Shown: one piece after another, positions 34,719 through 43,495 of the stretch | How positions within the stretch are numbered: position 1 is the stretch's first letter | Layout of the letters: every line of letters starts with the position of its first letter | Assembly: GCA_004297555.1 (NCBI GenBank) | Contig: SCSV01000188.1 | Span: 1 to 43,620, forward strand | DNA from: Salinibacterium sp. | Lineage (GTDB): Bacteria > Actinomycetota > Actinomycetes > Actinomycetales > Microbacteriaceae | DNA: 43,620 nt | Reading direction: 5' to 3' | Position numbers and translations under genes: made by a program | The notes under the pieces: model-generated | Told to the model about the DNA's origin: nothing | The model's database searches: none | Seen by the model: the letters and a program-made list of their open reading frames with translations, nothing else

Positions 34719-35242
34719 TGCGCACGCTCGCCCGAATCCTCCTCGTTGCCTTTCTGCCTGTCGCTGCTCTGGCAGGCGCTCCGGCGCAGGCTCAGACGAA
34801 ACTGACCGGCAACATCGTCCGCGACATCGCCGCGGCCAAGCCCAGCGCAAGCACCGACGGAGAGACCACGGTCGACAAGGCCATGGGCTCGTTCGGCCAG
34901 GAGGTCCGCAAGATCACCAAGCAGCTCGTCGACAAGGCCATCGTCGACGTGCAGGCCGCGCTCGACGACGCCACCAAGCACAACGACGCGATCTCAATTC
35001 CCTGCTGGCAGGCAAATCTCGAGCTGCTCAAGGGGCTGCCGAGCCAGTGGGAGACCCCGCCAGCCGATATCGGCCTTGCGCTCGGCATCCAGATCCAGCG
35101 CGACCTGCTGAACTCGATCACGGGCACCGACGCGAAGTCGCTGAAGGTCGCCTGCGCCGCACTGTGGGGTGACCAGCTGAAGATCGTGGCCAATGTCGGC
35201 GCGCTGCTCGGCGTGCGCATCGCCACCGGCGGCCTGTTCTGA
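34718..35242 (+). CDS. Signal-peptide-bearing protein in the lysis cassette
   Basis: MRTLARILLVAFLPVAALAGAPAQAQTKLTGNIV... Confidence 0.65.
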   Translation: MRTLARILLVAFLPVAALAGAPAQAQTKLTGNIVRDIAAAKPSASTDGETTVDKAMGSFGQEVRKITKQLVDKAIVDVQAALDDATKHNDAISIPCWQANLELLKGLPSQWETPPADIGLALGIQIQRDLLNSITGTDAKSLKVACAALWGDQLKIVANVGALLGVRIATGGLF

Positions 35243-35250
35243 ATGCAAGC

Positions 35251-35285
35251 GAGCCGAGCTGTCGCCGTGAACGGCAGCCCGGCTC
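35251..35285 (+). other. Long RNA hairpin after the lysis gene
   Basis: GAGCCG/CGGCTC + GCTG/CAGC + CCG-TGAA-CGG stem, one mismatch and one bulge; no U-run. Confidence 0.5.
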
Positions 35286-35396
35286 TAACCACCACGAAGA
35301 GAGGGCTTCATGATGGCTGCCGGCGATCTCAACACAACTTTGGGGCGAGTTCTAACCGCTTCTGTGCGCACCCGTGAAAATATCTGAGGTGCGATA

Positions 35397-35789
35397 ATGC
35401 AGCCGCAAGAGACCGGCTTCGACTGGTGGCACGCGTTGTCGGGGATGGTCGGCGCGGCGGTCGGAGCAGGGTCAACGTTACTGACCTGGATCATCCGAGC
35501 CGCGCGCATGGAACCGACTATCCGAGCAGAGATCGTAGCCGCCGAGCAACGCGTCGAGCAGAAGATCGACGACAAAATCGATCAGGAGATCGGTCATTTC
35601 CGGGAGACGCTCTCCGGCATGCGCGAGAAGATCAACGATGTCGAGCGCGAATCCGTCTCACGCGAAGAGTTCAAGGAATTCCTTCGGCAGCACCGCGAGG
35701 ACTTCCAGAAGGCACGGCAGGAGAACCGCGAGGACTTCGCCGAGCTGAAGCGGAACGTCGCGGAGATCGTCGGCGCTCGGAAGCATTAA
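35397..35789 (+). CDS. TM plus coiled-coil protein (possible lysis accessory)
   Basis: WWHALSGMVGAAVGAGSTLLTWII then long charged coiled coil. Confidence 0.65.
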   Translation: MQPQETGFDWWHALSGMVGAAVGAGSTLLTWIIRAARMEPTIRAEIVAAEQRVEQKIDDKIDQEIGHFRETLSGMREKINDVERESVSREEFKEFLRQHREDFQKARQENREDFAELKRNVAEIVGARKH

Positions 35790-35797
35790 CGCGGCGC

Positions 35798-35893
35798 TCA
35801 TTCGCGGTTAATTAAATAGACCGTAATGATCCATCCAGCGATGCCTGCAATCAGGCAGGCCAGCCAGTAATATTCGGGTAAAGGCGGTCTCAT
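35798..35893 (-). CDS. 31-aa TM protein MRPPLPEYYWLACLIAGIAGWIITVYLINRE
   Basis: Short ORF below the track cutoff with a TM segment. Confidence 0.4.
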   Translation of the reverse strand: MRPPLPEYYWLACLIAGIAGWIITVYLINRE

Positions 35894-35904
35894 CTTCTCC
35901 TCGC

Positions 35905-36129
35905 TCATTCGCGCGGAGCGTCGGGGAACGGTTTTCCCGTCAGCCTGATTCCGGGCCAGAAGCTGCTAGTGGCCATCAGCCATCGTACATAGCCGCCATC
36001 GACTAAACACTCAGCCGCCGCGTACAAGGCATCTTTTTCCGGATCATCTCCTGATCTGAATCGACGAGGTAGGAGAAAGCGGTCATCGTGCCGCCGAGCT
36101 TCCTCATACATGCTTTCTGGCGTCATCAT
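35905..36129 (-). CDS. Hypothetical protein
   Basis: 74-aa ORF in the leftward block. Confidence 0.55.
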   Translation of the reverse strand: MMTPESMYEEARRHDDRFLLPRRFRSGDDPEKDALYAAAECLVDGGYVRWLMATSSFWPGIRLTGKPFPDAPRE

Positions 36130-36141
36130 CCTTGCTCTCGC

Positions 36142-36612
36142 TCATTGGCCAGCAGCGTCTCTGGCGGCTGTCGAGCGAAGCGCCATTAGCGTCTCTTGCT
36201 CGCTGCCGTCGTAGACGTAGGCGCTCCGGTAGTTGCACAGGGGCTCAAAGCCCCATCGCTCATAGTAGCCCTTCAGGCTCGTCGACAGGAGGATCAGCGT
36301 CGCTTGTGGGCGCAGCTCGGCCAATGTCGCGTCAATGAGATCCTTCCCAATACCGCGCCCTTGGTGGCATTTCTCGACTTGAACCCAGCAGATATTGAAT
36401 ACACCCCAGCTCGACCAATCTACCGACCAGCATGAGCAGCCGACCGGCTCATCATCTACCGTCGCAACTAAGAAGCGCGGTCGCCAAGGCCCGTCAGAAA
36501 GCGCGCAACGCGCATCGGGATAGAACATCTGAGCGCAATGCGCGTCGTAATTCTCAGCGACGATCGCCGCAAGCTTCGGAATATCGTCTTCCGTGAGGGA
36601 CCGAATGCGCAT
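36142..36612 (-). CDS. GNAT-family N-acetyltransferase
   Basis: WVQVEKCHQGRGIGKDLIDATLAEL (acetyl-CoA binding motif), YYERWGFEPL. Confidence 0.9.
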   Translation of the reverse strand: MRIRSLTEDDIPKLAAIVAENYDAHCAQMFYPDARCALSDGPWRPRFLVATVDDEPVGCSCWSVDWSSWGVFNICWVQVEKCHQGRGIGKDLIDATLAELRPQATLILLSTSLKGYYERWGFEPLCNYRSAYVYDGSEQETLMALRSTAARDAAGQ

Positions 36613-36639
36613 AGGCTATCTCTTCGCGCTCATCGCTTA

Positions 36640-36900
36640 TCAACGGCGCGGCTTTAGAACTGCGCCGGTCCAAATTGTATCCCCGACAACTTCTTTGCGA
36701 TAGATAAGACGCTTGCAGCTCTCGCAAGTGACGTCAATTATTGCTGTTGTCTCGCATCCTTCAGGATCGCCGTAGTAGCCGGTCGAGATCTCGGATTCTG
36801 CAAACACCGAAATCATATCATCAGTCCACGGCGCGCTGCAGAAAACACAAAGCGGGCGTGCGCCGGGGGCAAATCCATTGATGTCATCTTTCTTCGTCAT
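36640..36900 (-). CDS. Hypothetical protein with two CxxC motifs
   Basis: PLCVFCSAPW...DVTCESCKRLIYRKE. Confidence 0.6.
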   Translation of the reverse strand: MTKKDDINGFAPGARPLCVFCSAPWTDDMISVFAESEISTGYYGDPEGCETTAIIDVTCESCKRLIYRKEVVGDTIWTGAVLKPRR

Positions 36901-36912
36901 GACGCTTCCTGC

Positions 36913-37083
36913 TCAAGATCGTTCATAGGATTCGGCGGCTATCAGATGTCCCCGCGCACGTTCCAGCAACTGCTCGATAAGCGCATATTGCCGCGTGCGG
37001 CCCGGATCAAGATCGCGCACGATCTCGGCCAGCTCAGTGACCACTGCGATAAGGTCTCGGGTTGCCTGTTGGCTGCTCTTCAT
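36913..37083 (-). CDS. Hypothetical protein
   Basis: MKSSQQATRDLIAVVTELAEIVRDLDPGR... Confidence 0.5.
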   Translation of the reverse strand: MKSSQQATRDLIAVVTELAEIVRDLDPGRTRQYALIEQLLERARGHLIAAESYERS

Positions 37084-37227
37084 GTCATCCTCGCTGTCGG
37101 TCAGCAGTGCCACTTGCGGCGTTTACCAGGACGAAGCAGCGGATGCACGGCGAGGGGCCGTATCCTCCTATACTTCCCTTTTCTTGGAGGTGTCGGTCGG
37201 GGCCACCAATAGCTCTGATTCCGCGTT

Positions 37228-37428
37228 CTAGCCGGCATCATCGCGCTCACCATTCGTAAGCGGCGGAATCCACGCTTCGGCGGCCGCCTTGGCATCCTTA
37301 AGAGACGCCCAGGGGCCGACCGAATCAACAGAAGGATCAAGTGGCCAAAAGAACCACTTCCCGCGTTCCTGAACGATCCCGCCAAGTTTTGAAGTATGCC
37401 AACCTGGCTCTTGTTGTTGCCAATCCAT
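37228..37428 (-). CDS. Hypothetical protein
   Basis: MDWQQQEPGWHTSKLGGIVQERGKWFFWPLD... Confidence 0.5.
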   Translation of the reverse strand: MDWQQQEPGWHTSKLGGIVQERGKWFFWPLDPSVDSVGPWASLKDAKAAAEAWIPPLTNGERDDAG

Positions 37429-37439
37429 ATTCGCAATCC

Positions 37440-37730
37440 CTACTGAACAGCGCACGCGTGGTGGAAATTGCAGCCTTCTTCGTCGGCGACGCGCAACGCA
37501 TCATCCTTGATCGGCTCGCCGCAAACCTCGCAGAGGGGCCATAGGTCGCCGGAATCGTCGTCGCGCAGTGCGGCTTCCCATGGGTTGAGAGCCCAAACGC
37601 GCAGCCGGCTCGCAAGCTCCTCGTCACCTCGCTGTTCAGCGGCGGCAACGCTGGCGCGCATGCTCTCGACGAACGCCTCCGCATTATCGCGCATGTGCTG
37701 GTACTTCTCTTCGATCGTTGGCATGGTCAT
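37440..37730 (-). CDS. Hypothetical protein with CxxC/HxxC C-terminus
   Basis: CEVCGEPIKDDALRVADEEGCNFHHAC. Confidence 0.6.
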   Translation of the reverse strand: MTMPTIEEKYQHMRDNAEAFVESMRASVAAAEQRGDEELASRLRVWALNPWEAALRDDDSGDLWPLCEVCGEPIKDDALRVADEEGCNFHHACAVQ

Positions 37731-37736
37731 CGCTCC

Positions 37737-38156
37737 TTATTGAGCAGCGTTAGCTAGTTCTAGCAGCACATCGGCATGACATGCGTGTCCAGCCGGACAC
37801 CAACAGGCTAGATTCTTCCCTTTGAGGGAAGATAGCGCGTCTACGATACGCAGCATGTCTTTTACATCAGACCATTGCGTTGGATCTGATGGCTCCATTC
37901 TGATCGTTCGTCCAGCGTAGAGCGGAACGACCTGGCCGACGCGCGATTCCTCGACCCAGCCTATGAACTTTCCCGTCCGCCGATAATGCAAGCAGCAATC
38001 AAGCCACCATCGATATCGCTTTGCGGCAAGATCTCGTTCTGCGGCATTTCCATCAGCCTTATAAGGGTTTCCCCACATAGTTGGGCGCCCGACATAGACC
38101 GTGTTCTCGGGCATTCGCCAACCCTTGGTTCGCTTGCGTTGAATCCTCTTAGGCAT
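37737..38156 (-). CDS. DUF4326-family protein
   Basis: VYVGRPTMWGNPYK ... LKGKNLACWCPAGHACHADVLLELAN. Confidence 0.9.
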   Translation of the reverse strand: MPKRIQRKRTKGWRMPENTVYVGRPTMWGNPYKADGNAAERDLAAKRYRWWLDCCLHYRRTGKFIGWVEESRVGQVVPLYAGRTIRMEPSDPTQWSDVKDMLRIVDALSSLKGKNLACWCPAGHACHADVLLELANAAQ

Positions 38157-38183
38157 CGCCGCGCTCATCTGCATTCAGCGGCT

Positions 38184-38372
38184 TCAAGAACGAATTGCCG
38201 CACGATGGGCCGAAATTGCTTTAGTGCCCCAACTCGGATCGGCAGCGAGAGGGCACCAATCCTTGGTGGTCTCGCAGAAATACCCGACGAAAACTTCAAG
38301 CGCGCTCTGCTCGTAAAGCAAGATGGAAGACCCATCAGCCGGCGCGGTCTCGATCGGTTGCCACTCGCTCAT
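38184..38372 (-). CDS. DUF551-like small protein
   Basis: MSEWQPIETAPADGSSILLYEQ. Confidence 0.6.
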   Translation of the reverse strand: MSEWQPIETAPADGSSILLYEQSALEVFVGYFCETTKDWCPLAADPSWGTKAISAHRAAIRS

Positions 38373-38374
38373 AT

Positions 38375-39028
38375 CTACTCTCCGCTCAAGGATTGTGGTC
38401 TCGGCTTCGCGCCGGCATCAAGTAGCATTTTGCGCGCTTGTCGAGACACGCGGAGTTCATCGGGCGTCGTGACATCGCCATCGATGCGGTGGAAGGTCAG
38501 GCAGCCGTTCTCGGGGGCGATCTCGCCACTGACCAGGAGACCTGACCCTTCATCAAGGAAGCGCTGCACAAGCTCAGGCTTCGCCGCCAGGCACGACACG
38601 ATCATGCCTGCAGTTTCCGATGCACCGACCCCGGCCTGCCAGCCTACCGCTCTGGCGACCTTCGCGATATGCTCGATCACTTGTTCTGGCGTCACGCTCG
38701 ATCTCCGCTCGATTGCCGCAACGTCTCGATCGTCCGAATCGTCCGCTCCTTCGACGAATCTCCGCGCGTCATGCAGCCGACCAGCGGCGATCGTGAGGTG
38801 CACACTGTCGAGCCCATCCTTGTCCTTGGCGTCAAGCCCCGCCAAAAACGCAAATGGCTGCAGCAGTCGCTTCGCCTCGGCTAGCTGATCGCTGTCGGCA
38901 GAGCAGCGCAACGCGGAGACGATCATGTCTCTCTCCGCAAGGCTCAGGTCAATGACCTTGCCGTCGTCGCATTGAATAACGCTGGCTCGCATCATCTCGT
39001 CCGCCAGCTCCAGCATCTGCTTGCTCAT
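38375..39028 (-). CDS. Hypothetical protein
   Basis: [41 protein letters not shown]... Confidence 0.65.
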   Translation of the reverse strand: MSKQMLELADEMMRASVIQCDDGKVIDLSLAERDMIVSALRCSADSDQLAEAKRLLQPFAFLAGLDAKDKDGLDSVHLTIAAGRLHDARRFVEGADDSDDRDVAAIERRSSVTPEQVIEHIAKVARAVGWQAGVGASETAGMIVSCLAAKPELVQRFLDEGSGLLVSGEIAPENGCLTFHRIDGDVTTPDELRVSRQARKMLLDAGAKPRPQSLSGE

Positions 39029-39387
39029 GGCTGCCTCGCCTTCTGGAGGACGGCGCGGGCGGCGGCCTTCGCGTTGACGGCCGCCCAAAATGCCGATCGC
39101 TGCGGCTCCTGAAGATCGTTGATCAGCAACAACCTGATTGCCTCAAAGCGCTGCTCTGCCGCTTCCAGCGCCGCCAGCGCCTCGGGGAGCAGGTTGACGG
39201 AGCGGACGATCAGCGCGGCGTTGGCTTCGGCTGTAGTCCGGTCAATGCCCGGGTGCTTCGGGCATAAGGCAACCCGAAACTCAAATCCATCACCTCTGCT
39301 TGATTGGACTTTTACGCCGTGAGGCGATCCATGCGATGGGTGTTTGTAGCCTTCCACGTACCATGGCAGCGGCGAGTGTTCGATCAT
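39025..39387 (-). CDS. Hypothetical phage protein
   Basis: [15 protein letters not shown]...[26 protein letters not shown]. Confidence 0.65.
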   Translation of the reverse strand: MIEHSPLPWYVEGYKHPSHGSPHGVKVQSSRGDGFEFRVALCPKHPGIDRTTAEANAALIVRSVNLLPEALAALEAAEQRFEAIRLLLINDLQEPQRSAFWAAVNAKAAARAVLQKARQP

Positions 39388-39935
39388 GGCTTCTCTCCGG
39401 ATTGGCGATGGTGTTCATTTTGAACGCGATCGGAGAAGGTTTTCCCGTGTCGGACACGGTAGACCGCGTTTTCGGAGCACTCCGCGACCTTGGCGATTTT
39501 GCTGGTTGTCATTGTCGATGGCATCGATCTGATCAGAGCAACCTGATCAGGCCTGAGAACGCCGCGGCGATTGCGCGCTTGTTCAACCTTCGTCGCCCAA
39601 CGGCAATTGTCCGGCTCGTAGTCGCCGTTGTTATCGATACGCTCGATCGAGTATTCAGGTCCGGGCCGGCGTCCCATGTCCGCAAAGAAGTTTTCGAAGC
39701 TATTCCACCGCTCGCAGACCTTGATGCCTCGGGCTCCGTACCGCGGATAATCCGGAGCAGTAGGGCTGTTGCAGCGCGAGCGCATCGCGCGCCAAGTCGC
39801 GCTCTCCCTGGTCCGGCTAAGGCCATGTTTGATCGGCTTGGGCGGATGCATTTTGATGGCGCAGGGACGACCACAATATTTGCGTGAACGCTGCCCGTTG
39901 AACTCAACCCCGCATGCCGCGCATACCTTTTTCAT
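39384..39935 (-). CDS. HNH/AP2-type endonuclease-like protein
   Basis: CxxC...; [69 protein letters not shown]. Confidence 0.8.
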   Translation of the reverse strand: MKKVCAACGVEFNGQRSRKYCGRPCAIKMHPPKPIKHGLSRTRESATWRAMRSRCNSPTAPDYPRYGARGIKVCERWNSFENFFADMGRRPGPEYSIERIDNNGDYEPDNCRWATKVEQARNRRGVLRPDQVALIRSMPSTMTTSKIAKVAECSENAVYRVRHGKTFSDRVQNEHHRQSGEKP

Positions 39936-40990
39936 GCGTCGGTCCTCATGCTCTCAACAGCCTTCCGCACACGCGCCTGTAGGGGCCGCCAGTCGTGTTC
40001 CTCGGTCCACGCGATCAACTTGCGGAGCTCGATCTGGTCGCTCCACGTCTTCGCCAGCAGGTCGGCATTGGTCGCGCCGAGAATGATCGTGTTCCAGCTC
40101 GTTACGTATTCGGCCGCGCTGGGGATCTCATCTGCCGCCCCGGTCTCCGGATCATGGTCCAGAGCCGGGGCGGCGGCGTCCACCGCGGGGGCTGTGCGCG
40201 GCGAAATCAGCTCCTGCGCGGAGCGCTGTTCGTGACGGATCACCGGACCGTCGGCGATCTCGCCCTCGATCTGCAATCCTCGATTTGGCTCGATCCATGC
40301 GGTCTTGCCGCGCTCCTCTACGGCTTCCTCCATCGCGGCGGCGAGGTGGAAGCGCGGATCGGCATTGAGCGGCATCGCACGGGATAGCCGACGCTTGGCC
40401 GACTTCGATGCCATCGCTGGAAAGCCAATGTGCGGATCGTTCCACGGGCTGTCGTCGCGCCGCGCTCCGGGCGACTTCGCCTTGATCGCCATGATGTCGT
40501 CGATGCCGATCACCGAAATGATCGACGGCCGGCTATTCGATGATGCGGTCGCCCATGCCCCGATGATGGGCGCGCGGTTGCCCAGCTTCGGCTTGTGTCG
40601 CACAAAGCCCTTGTCGCCGAGCTCGTAGTCGAAGGTGTCACCCTCGCGCACGACTTCGCCCTGGATTGTGAAGCCGGACCGCGCACCGAGCGTGTTCATG
40701 CCCTTGTAGCCGATGATGAGCTGCGCCTGCCCCTTGAACGGGACGAAGAACGCCTGCCCGGTGATGCCGTCGACTTCCAGCGCGAGGCACGCTGCCGACA
40801 TTGAGGCGTTGAGCAGACTCTGCCGATTGGCCTCCAAGAGCTTCGGATTGCGCTCGACCGAAATCATGATCGACCGCATCAGCCGCTCGACCGGAACCGC
40901 GCCGGCCAGCGCCTGCTCGAACCGTGGCGCCAGCGGCATCAGCGTATTCTCGAAAATCGTGATTTCAGATGCCACCGAAAGCCCCATCAA
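39932..40990 (-). CDS. recT: RecT-family single-strand annealing protein
   Basis: [50 protein letters not shown]. Confidence 0.9.
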   Translation of the reverse strand: MMGLSVASEITIFENTLMPLAPRFEQALAGAVPVERLMRSIMISVERNPKLLEANRQSLLNASMSAACLALEVDGITGQAFFVPFKGQAQLIIGYKGMNTLGARSGFTIQGEVVREGDTFDYELGDKGFVRHKPKLGNRAPIIGAWATASSNSRPSIISVIGIDDIMAIKAKSPGARRDDSPWNDPHIGFPAMASKSAKRRLSRAMPLNADPRFHLAAAMEEAVEERGKTAWIEPNRGLQIEGEIADGPVIRHEQRSAQELISPRTAPAVDAAAPALDHDPETGAADEIPSAAEYVTSWNTIILGATNADLLAKTWSDQIELRKLIAWTEEHDWRPLQARVRKAVESMRTDA

Positions 40991-41900
40991 TCTGTTGCGG
41001 AATGTGTGTCTTGACCGTCACCACAGTGGTCGGCTTGACGCTGTAGCCGGCACGCGCCGAGCGGCTGATCTTGACCCGGATGCCCTGTGGCAGTTCCAGT
41101 TCGTCAGCGTCCTTGATCAGCCCGAGCAGCTTGGCCTGGGTGTCCTTCTCGATCTTCTCGGCCGCCAGCCTGCAGGCGCGCTGATAATCGGTATCGACGA
41201 CGAGCTGCGCCAGCTTAGTAGCCTCAGCCTCGCCAAGAAGCTCAACGCCGTTAAGAACTTCGCCGGTCGGCTTGGCAAAGATGATCTTGAGCAACGGAAT
41301 CTCGATCGGAGATCCGAATGGCTCGGGCTCGGTACCGGCGATGACGTCATCGAAGAACTGCCGAGCCTCTGCCTCAAAAGTCTTCCACAGATCCGGCATC
41401 GGCTTGCGATGGAAATAGGTCATGTCGCCGCCGCACCAGAGCGCGATCGTGCCCCACTCATAAGGCATCACACCGTCACCGACGTACATCTGCTGCTGAA
41501 GCTGGATTTCATGCTGGCGCGGTGGCGTCTTTCCGCCGTCCCATTCCTGCATGAGCATCTTGTAGTCGAAGCAGCACTTGGTTTCGAGCGCGCCCGGCCC
41601 GCGCTGCGGATCGTAGATGTCTGCGTCGCGTGAGCAGCCGAGCAGCCCGCGCCGCATGTAGACCTGCGATCCATCGGCCTGTCGGTTGGTCTTGACCTCA
41701 AGGCGAAGGTCGGTCGCCGCTTGTTCTAACAGCAGCGGCTCCATCTTCGTACCCCAATCGAGCCGGTTGTGATCCGGGCCAGGTGCCTCGATGCCCTTGG
41801 CAAAGCGTTGGTAGAGCATCCAGCGTGTAACGTAGGGCGAGACGCCGAGCAGTCCGGACATCTCGGTCGCGCTGATGGTCTGTCGTTTCGGATCTGGCAT
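40965..41900 (-). CDS. YqaJ-family viral exonuclease
   Basis: TDLRLEVKTNRQADGSQVYMRRGLLGCSRDADIYDPQRGPGALETKCC. Confidence 0.9.
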   Translation of the reverse strand: MPDPKRQTISATEMSGLLGVSPYVTRWMLYQRFAKGIEAPGPDHNRLDWGTKMEPLLLEQAATDLRLEVKTNRQADGSQVYMRRGLLGCSRDADIYDPQRGPGALETKCCFDYKMLMQEWDGGKTPPRQHEIQLQQQMYVGDGVMPYEWGTIALWCGGDMTYFHRKPMPDLWKTFEAEARQFFDDVIAGTEPEPFGSPIEIPLLKIIFAKPTGEVLNGVELLGEAEATKLAQLVVDTDYQRACRLAAEKIEKDTQAKLLGLIKDADELELPQGIRVKISRSARAGYSVKPTTVVTVKTHIPQQIDGAFGGI

Positions 41901-41994
41901 ATGGTTTCCTTGAATGGCTGAGATATGTGCGAGGTCAACACAATCCCTCGATGCGCTGACCTCGCAACTGACGCGGTTACTTCATGGGCGCCTC

Positions 41995-42090
41995 CTAGTG
42001 CGGATAGAGAGCGGTGATCGCGTGGCCGGCGAGCACGGCGCCGATCCAGACCCACGCGATGATCATGATGCGGTTGTGCGGCGCGATCAT
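41995..42090 (-). CDS. 31-aa TM protein MIAPHNRIMIIAWVWIGAVLAGHAITALYPH
   Basis: TGATG overlap with the preceding small ORF. Confidence 0.45.
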   Translation of the reverse strand: MIAPHNRIMIIAWVWIGAVLAGHAITALYPH

Positions 42091-42218
42091 CAGATGTCCC
42101 CCACGAGCATGCCGGCGACGAACAGCAGCATCGACAGGAACGCGGCGAGGGCGAACAGCTCGGCAATCACGATCGGCCCGCCGACATCGCGCACGAATTC
42201 GCGGATTTCCTCAGACAT
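42090..42218 (-). CDS. 42-aa TM protein MSEEIREFVRDVGGPIVIAELFALAAFLSMLLFVAGMLVGDI
   Basis: Tightly packed between neighbours; TM segment. Confidence 0.55.
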   Translation of the reverse strand: MSEEIREFVRDVGGPIVIAELFALAAFLSMLLFVAGMLVGDI

Positions 42219-42438
42219 CGACGTTCTCCAGATTTTGAAGCTCGCGGTGCTCGCGCACGGTGCGATTGATCGCCTCGACCAGCTTGGTGGTCAGCGCGTC
42301 GTCATCCAGAAACAGCGCGATGTCGTGGCTGGTGATCGCGTCATCGCCGCTGAATTCGAGATGCAATGGCGCATTGGGATAATCGTTGCGATTTGCGACG
42401 ACGCGATTGATTCTGTGGGCTGAAATCGAAATCGTCAT
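42211..42438 (-). CDS. Hypothetical protein
   Basis: 75-aa packed ORF. Confidence 0.55.
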   Translation of the reverse strand: MTISISAHRINRVVANRNDYPNAPLHLEFSGDDAITSHDIALFLDDDALTTKLVEAINRTVREHRELQNLENVDV

Positions 42439-42441
42439 AGC

Positions 42442-42831
42442 TCAATCTCCGCTGTCGATCGTCATGTCGAGGCCGCACTTGCTGCAATGGCCAGGGTTCC
42501 ACCCGCGCGATGGGTTTGCCCCGGCGCCCATCTGCTTCTGGTGTTTGCAAATCGAGAAGCGCCCGACCTTCGGGCCGGCCCCTCCGTAGATGCACACGTA
42601 GCCGGAGCCGTCCGGTCCCGATCCCATGTTGGAAAAGTTGGCGAGGAAGTATTGCGCCCATGCTTTGTGGCCGTGCTCGCTCTTGGCCCATCCCCACCGA
42701 GGGGTCATCGAGTGGCCGCCGGCTGCGATTGCGTTGCAGAACTGATCGGCCGTCATCGGCTCGAAGTTCGGGATCGGCGCGTCGCCGGCAATGATGGTCG
42801 CGTAGTCGGCTTCAGTGTATGACTTGCTCAT
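42442..42831 (-). CDS. Hypothetical protein
   Basis: 129-aa ORF with CSKCG. Confidence 0.6.
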   Translation of the reverse strand: MSKSYTEADYATIIAGDAPIPNFEPMTADQFCNAIAAGGHSMTPRWGWAKSEHGHKAWAQYFLANFSNMGSGPDGSGYVCIYGGAGPKVGRFSICKHQKQMGAGANPSRGWNPGHCSKCGLDMTIDSGD

Positions 42832-43181
42832 CGCGCCGCCTCCCGCATGCGAGCCTTGGGCGTCTGTTCACTCCAAAATGCTTGATCGAAGGCAGTCATT
42901 GCCTCGGCCGGCGTCTTGCCAAACCCGGCAACGCCTTCCTGCAGATTTTCGCCGAGCAGTGCGCACCACATGTCGCCATCAGCACCTAGCGTCGTCTTGT
43001 AGAGCACTGACGGGCGGGCCATTTCTTGCGCGGTCGCAGTGAACTGTTCTTCCAGCCGCGTTACACTCCAACTGATGTCGAACGCGTTGCGGCAGGCATC
43101 GGCGACGATCTCGCCAACATTCCCACCGGAAATACGGCTGCGAACTGCATCGTATATTGCTTGGTAGCTATCGCTCATCAC
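42828..43181 (-). CDS. Hypothetical protein
   Basis: ATGA overlap; C-terminal GFGKTPAEAMTAFDQAFW. Confidence 0.6.
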   Translation of the reverse strand: MMSDSYQAIYDAVRSRISGGNVGEIVADACRNAFDISWSVTRLEEQFTATAQEMARPSVLYKTTLGADGDMWCALLGENLQEGVAGFGKTPAEAMTAFDQAFWSEQTPKARMREAAR

Positions 43182-43495
43182 ACCGCCTCCTTCATGCGAG
43201 CCTTGACCTGCCCCTGCAGCGCGCTGATGTGGCTGATGAGGATCACGAAGTCGGCCGCGGCCATCTCGCCGTACTCGGGATGCGGGCCCCCGAAGGGCTG
43301 GGCGCCGGTGCGGCAGAAGGTGCGGTAGCGCTCAGCCCAGCTGCCGCCCTGGAGCGCCAGGAACGTCAGCCGCGCCGCGTGGCTCGACATCGCGTTGACC
43401 TTGCGGTCGAGCTCGCGGGTGAGGAATTCGGAGATCGAGGGCTTGGCGAACTCGCGGCTGACCGCGGCGAGCTGCTGGTCGAGGAGAGAGGTCAT
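43178..43495 (-). CDS. Hypothetical protein
   Basis: ATGA overlaps on both sides. Confidence 0.65.
   Translation of the reverse strand: MTSLLDQQLAAVSREFAKPSISEFLTRELDRKVNAMSSHAARLTFLALQGGSWAERYRTFCRTGAQPFGGPHPEYGEMAAADFVILISHISALQGQVKARMKEAV

Noticed and set aside
37986-38888. 300-aa plus-strand ORF
   Set aside because: Antisense to DUF4326 and neighbouring packed leftward genes; Ser/Arg-rich shadow
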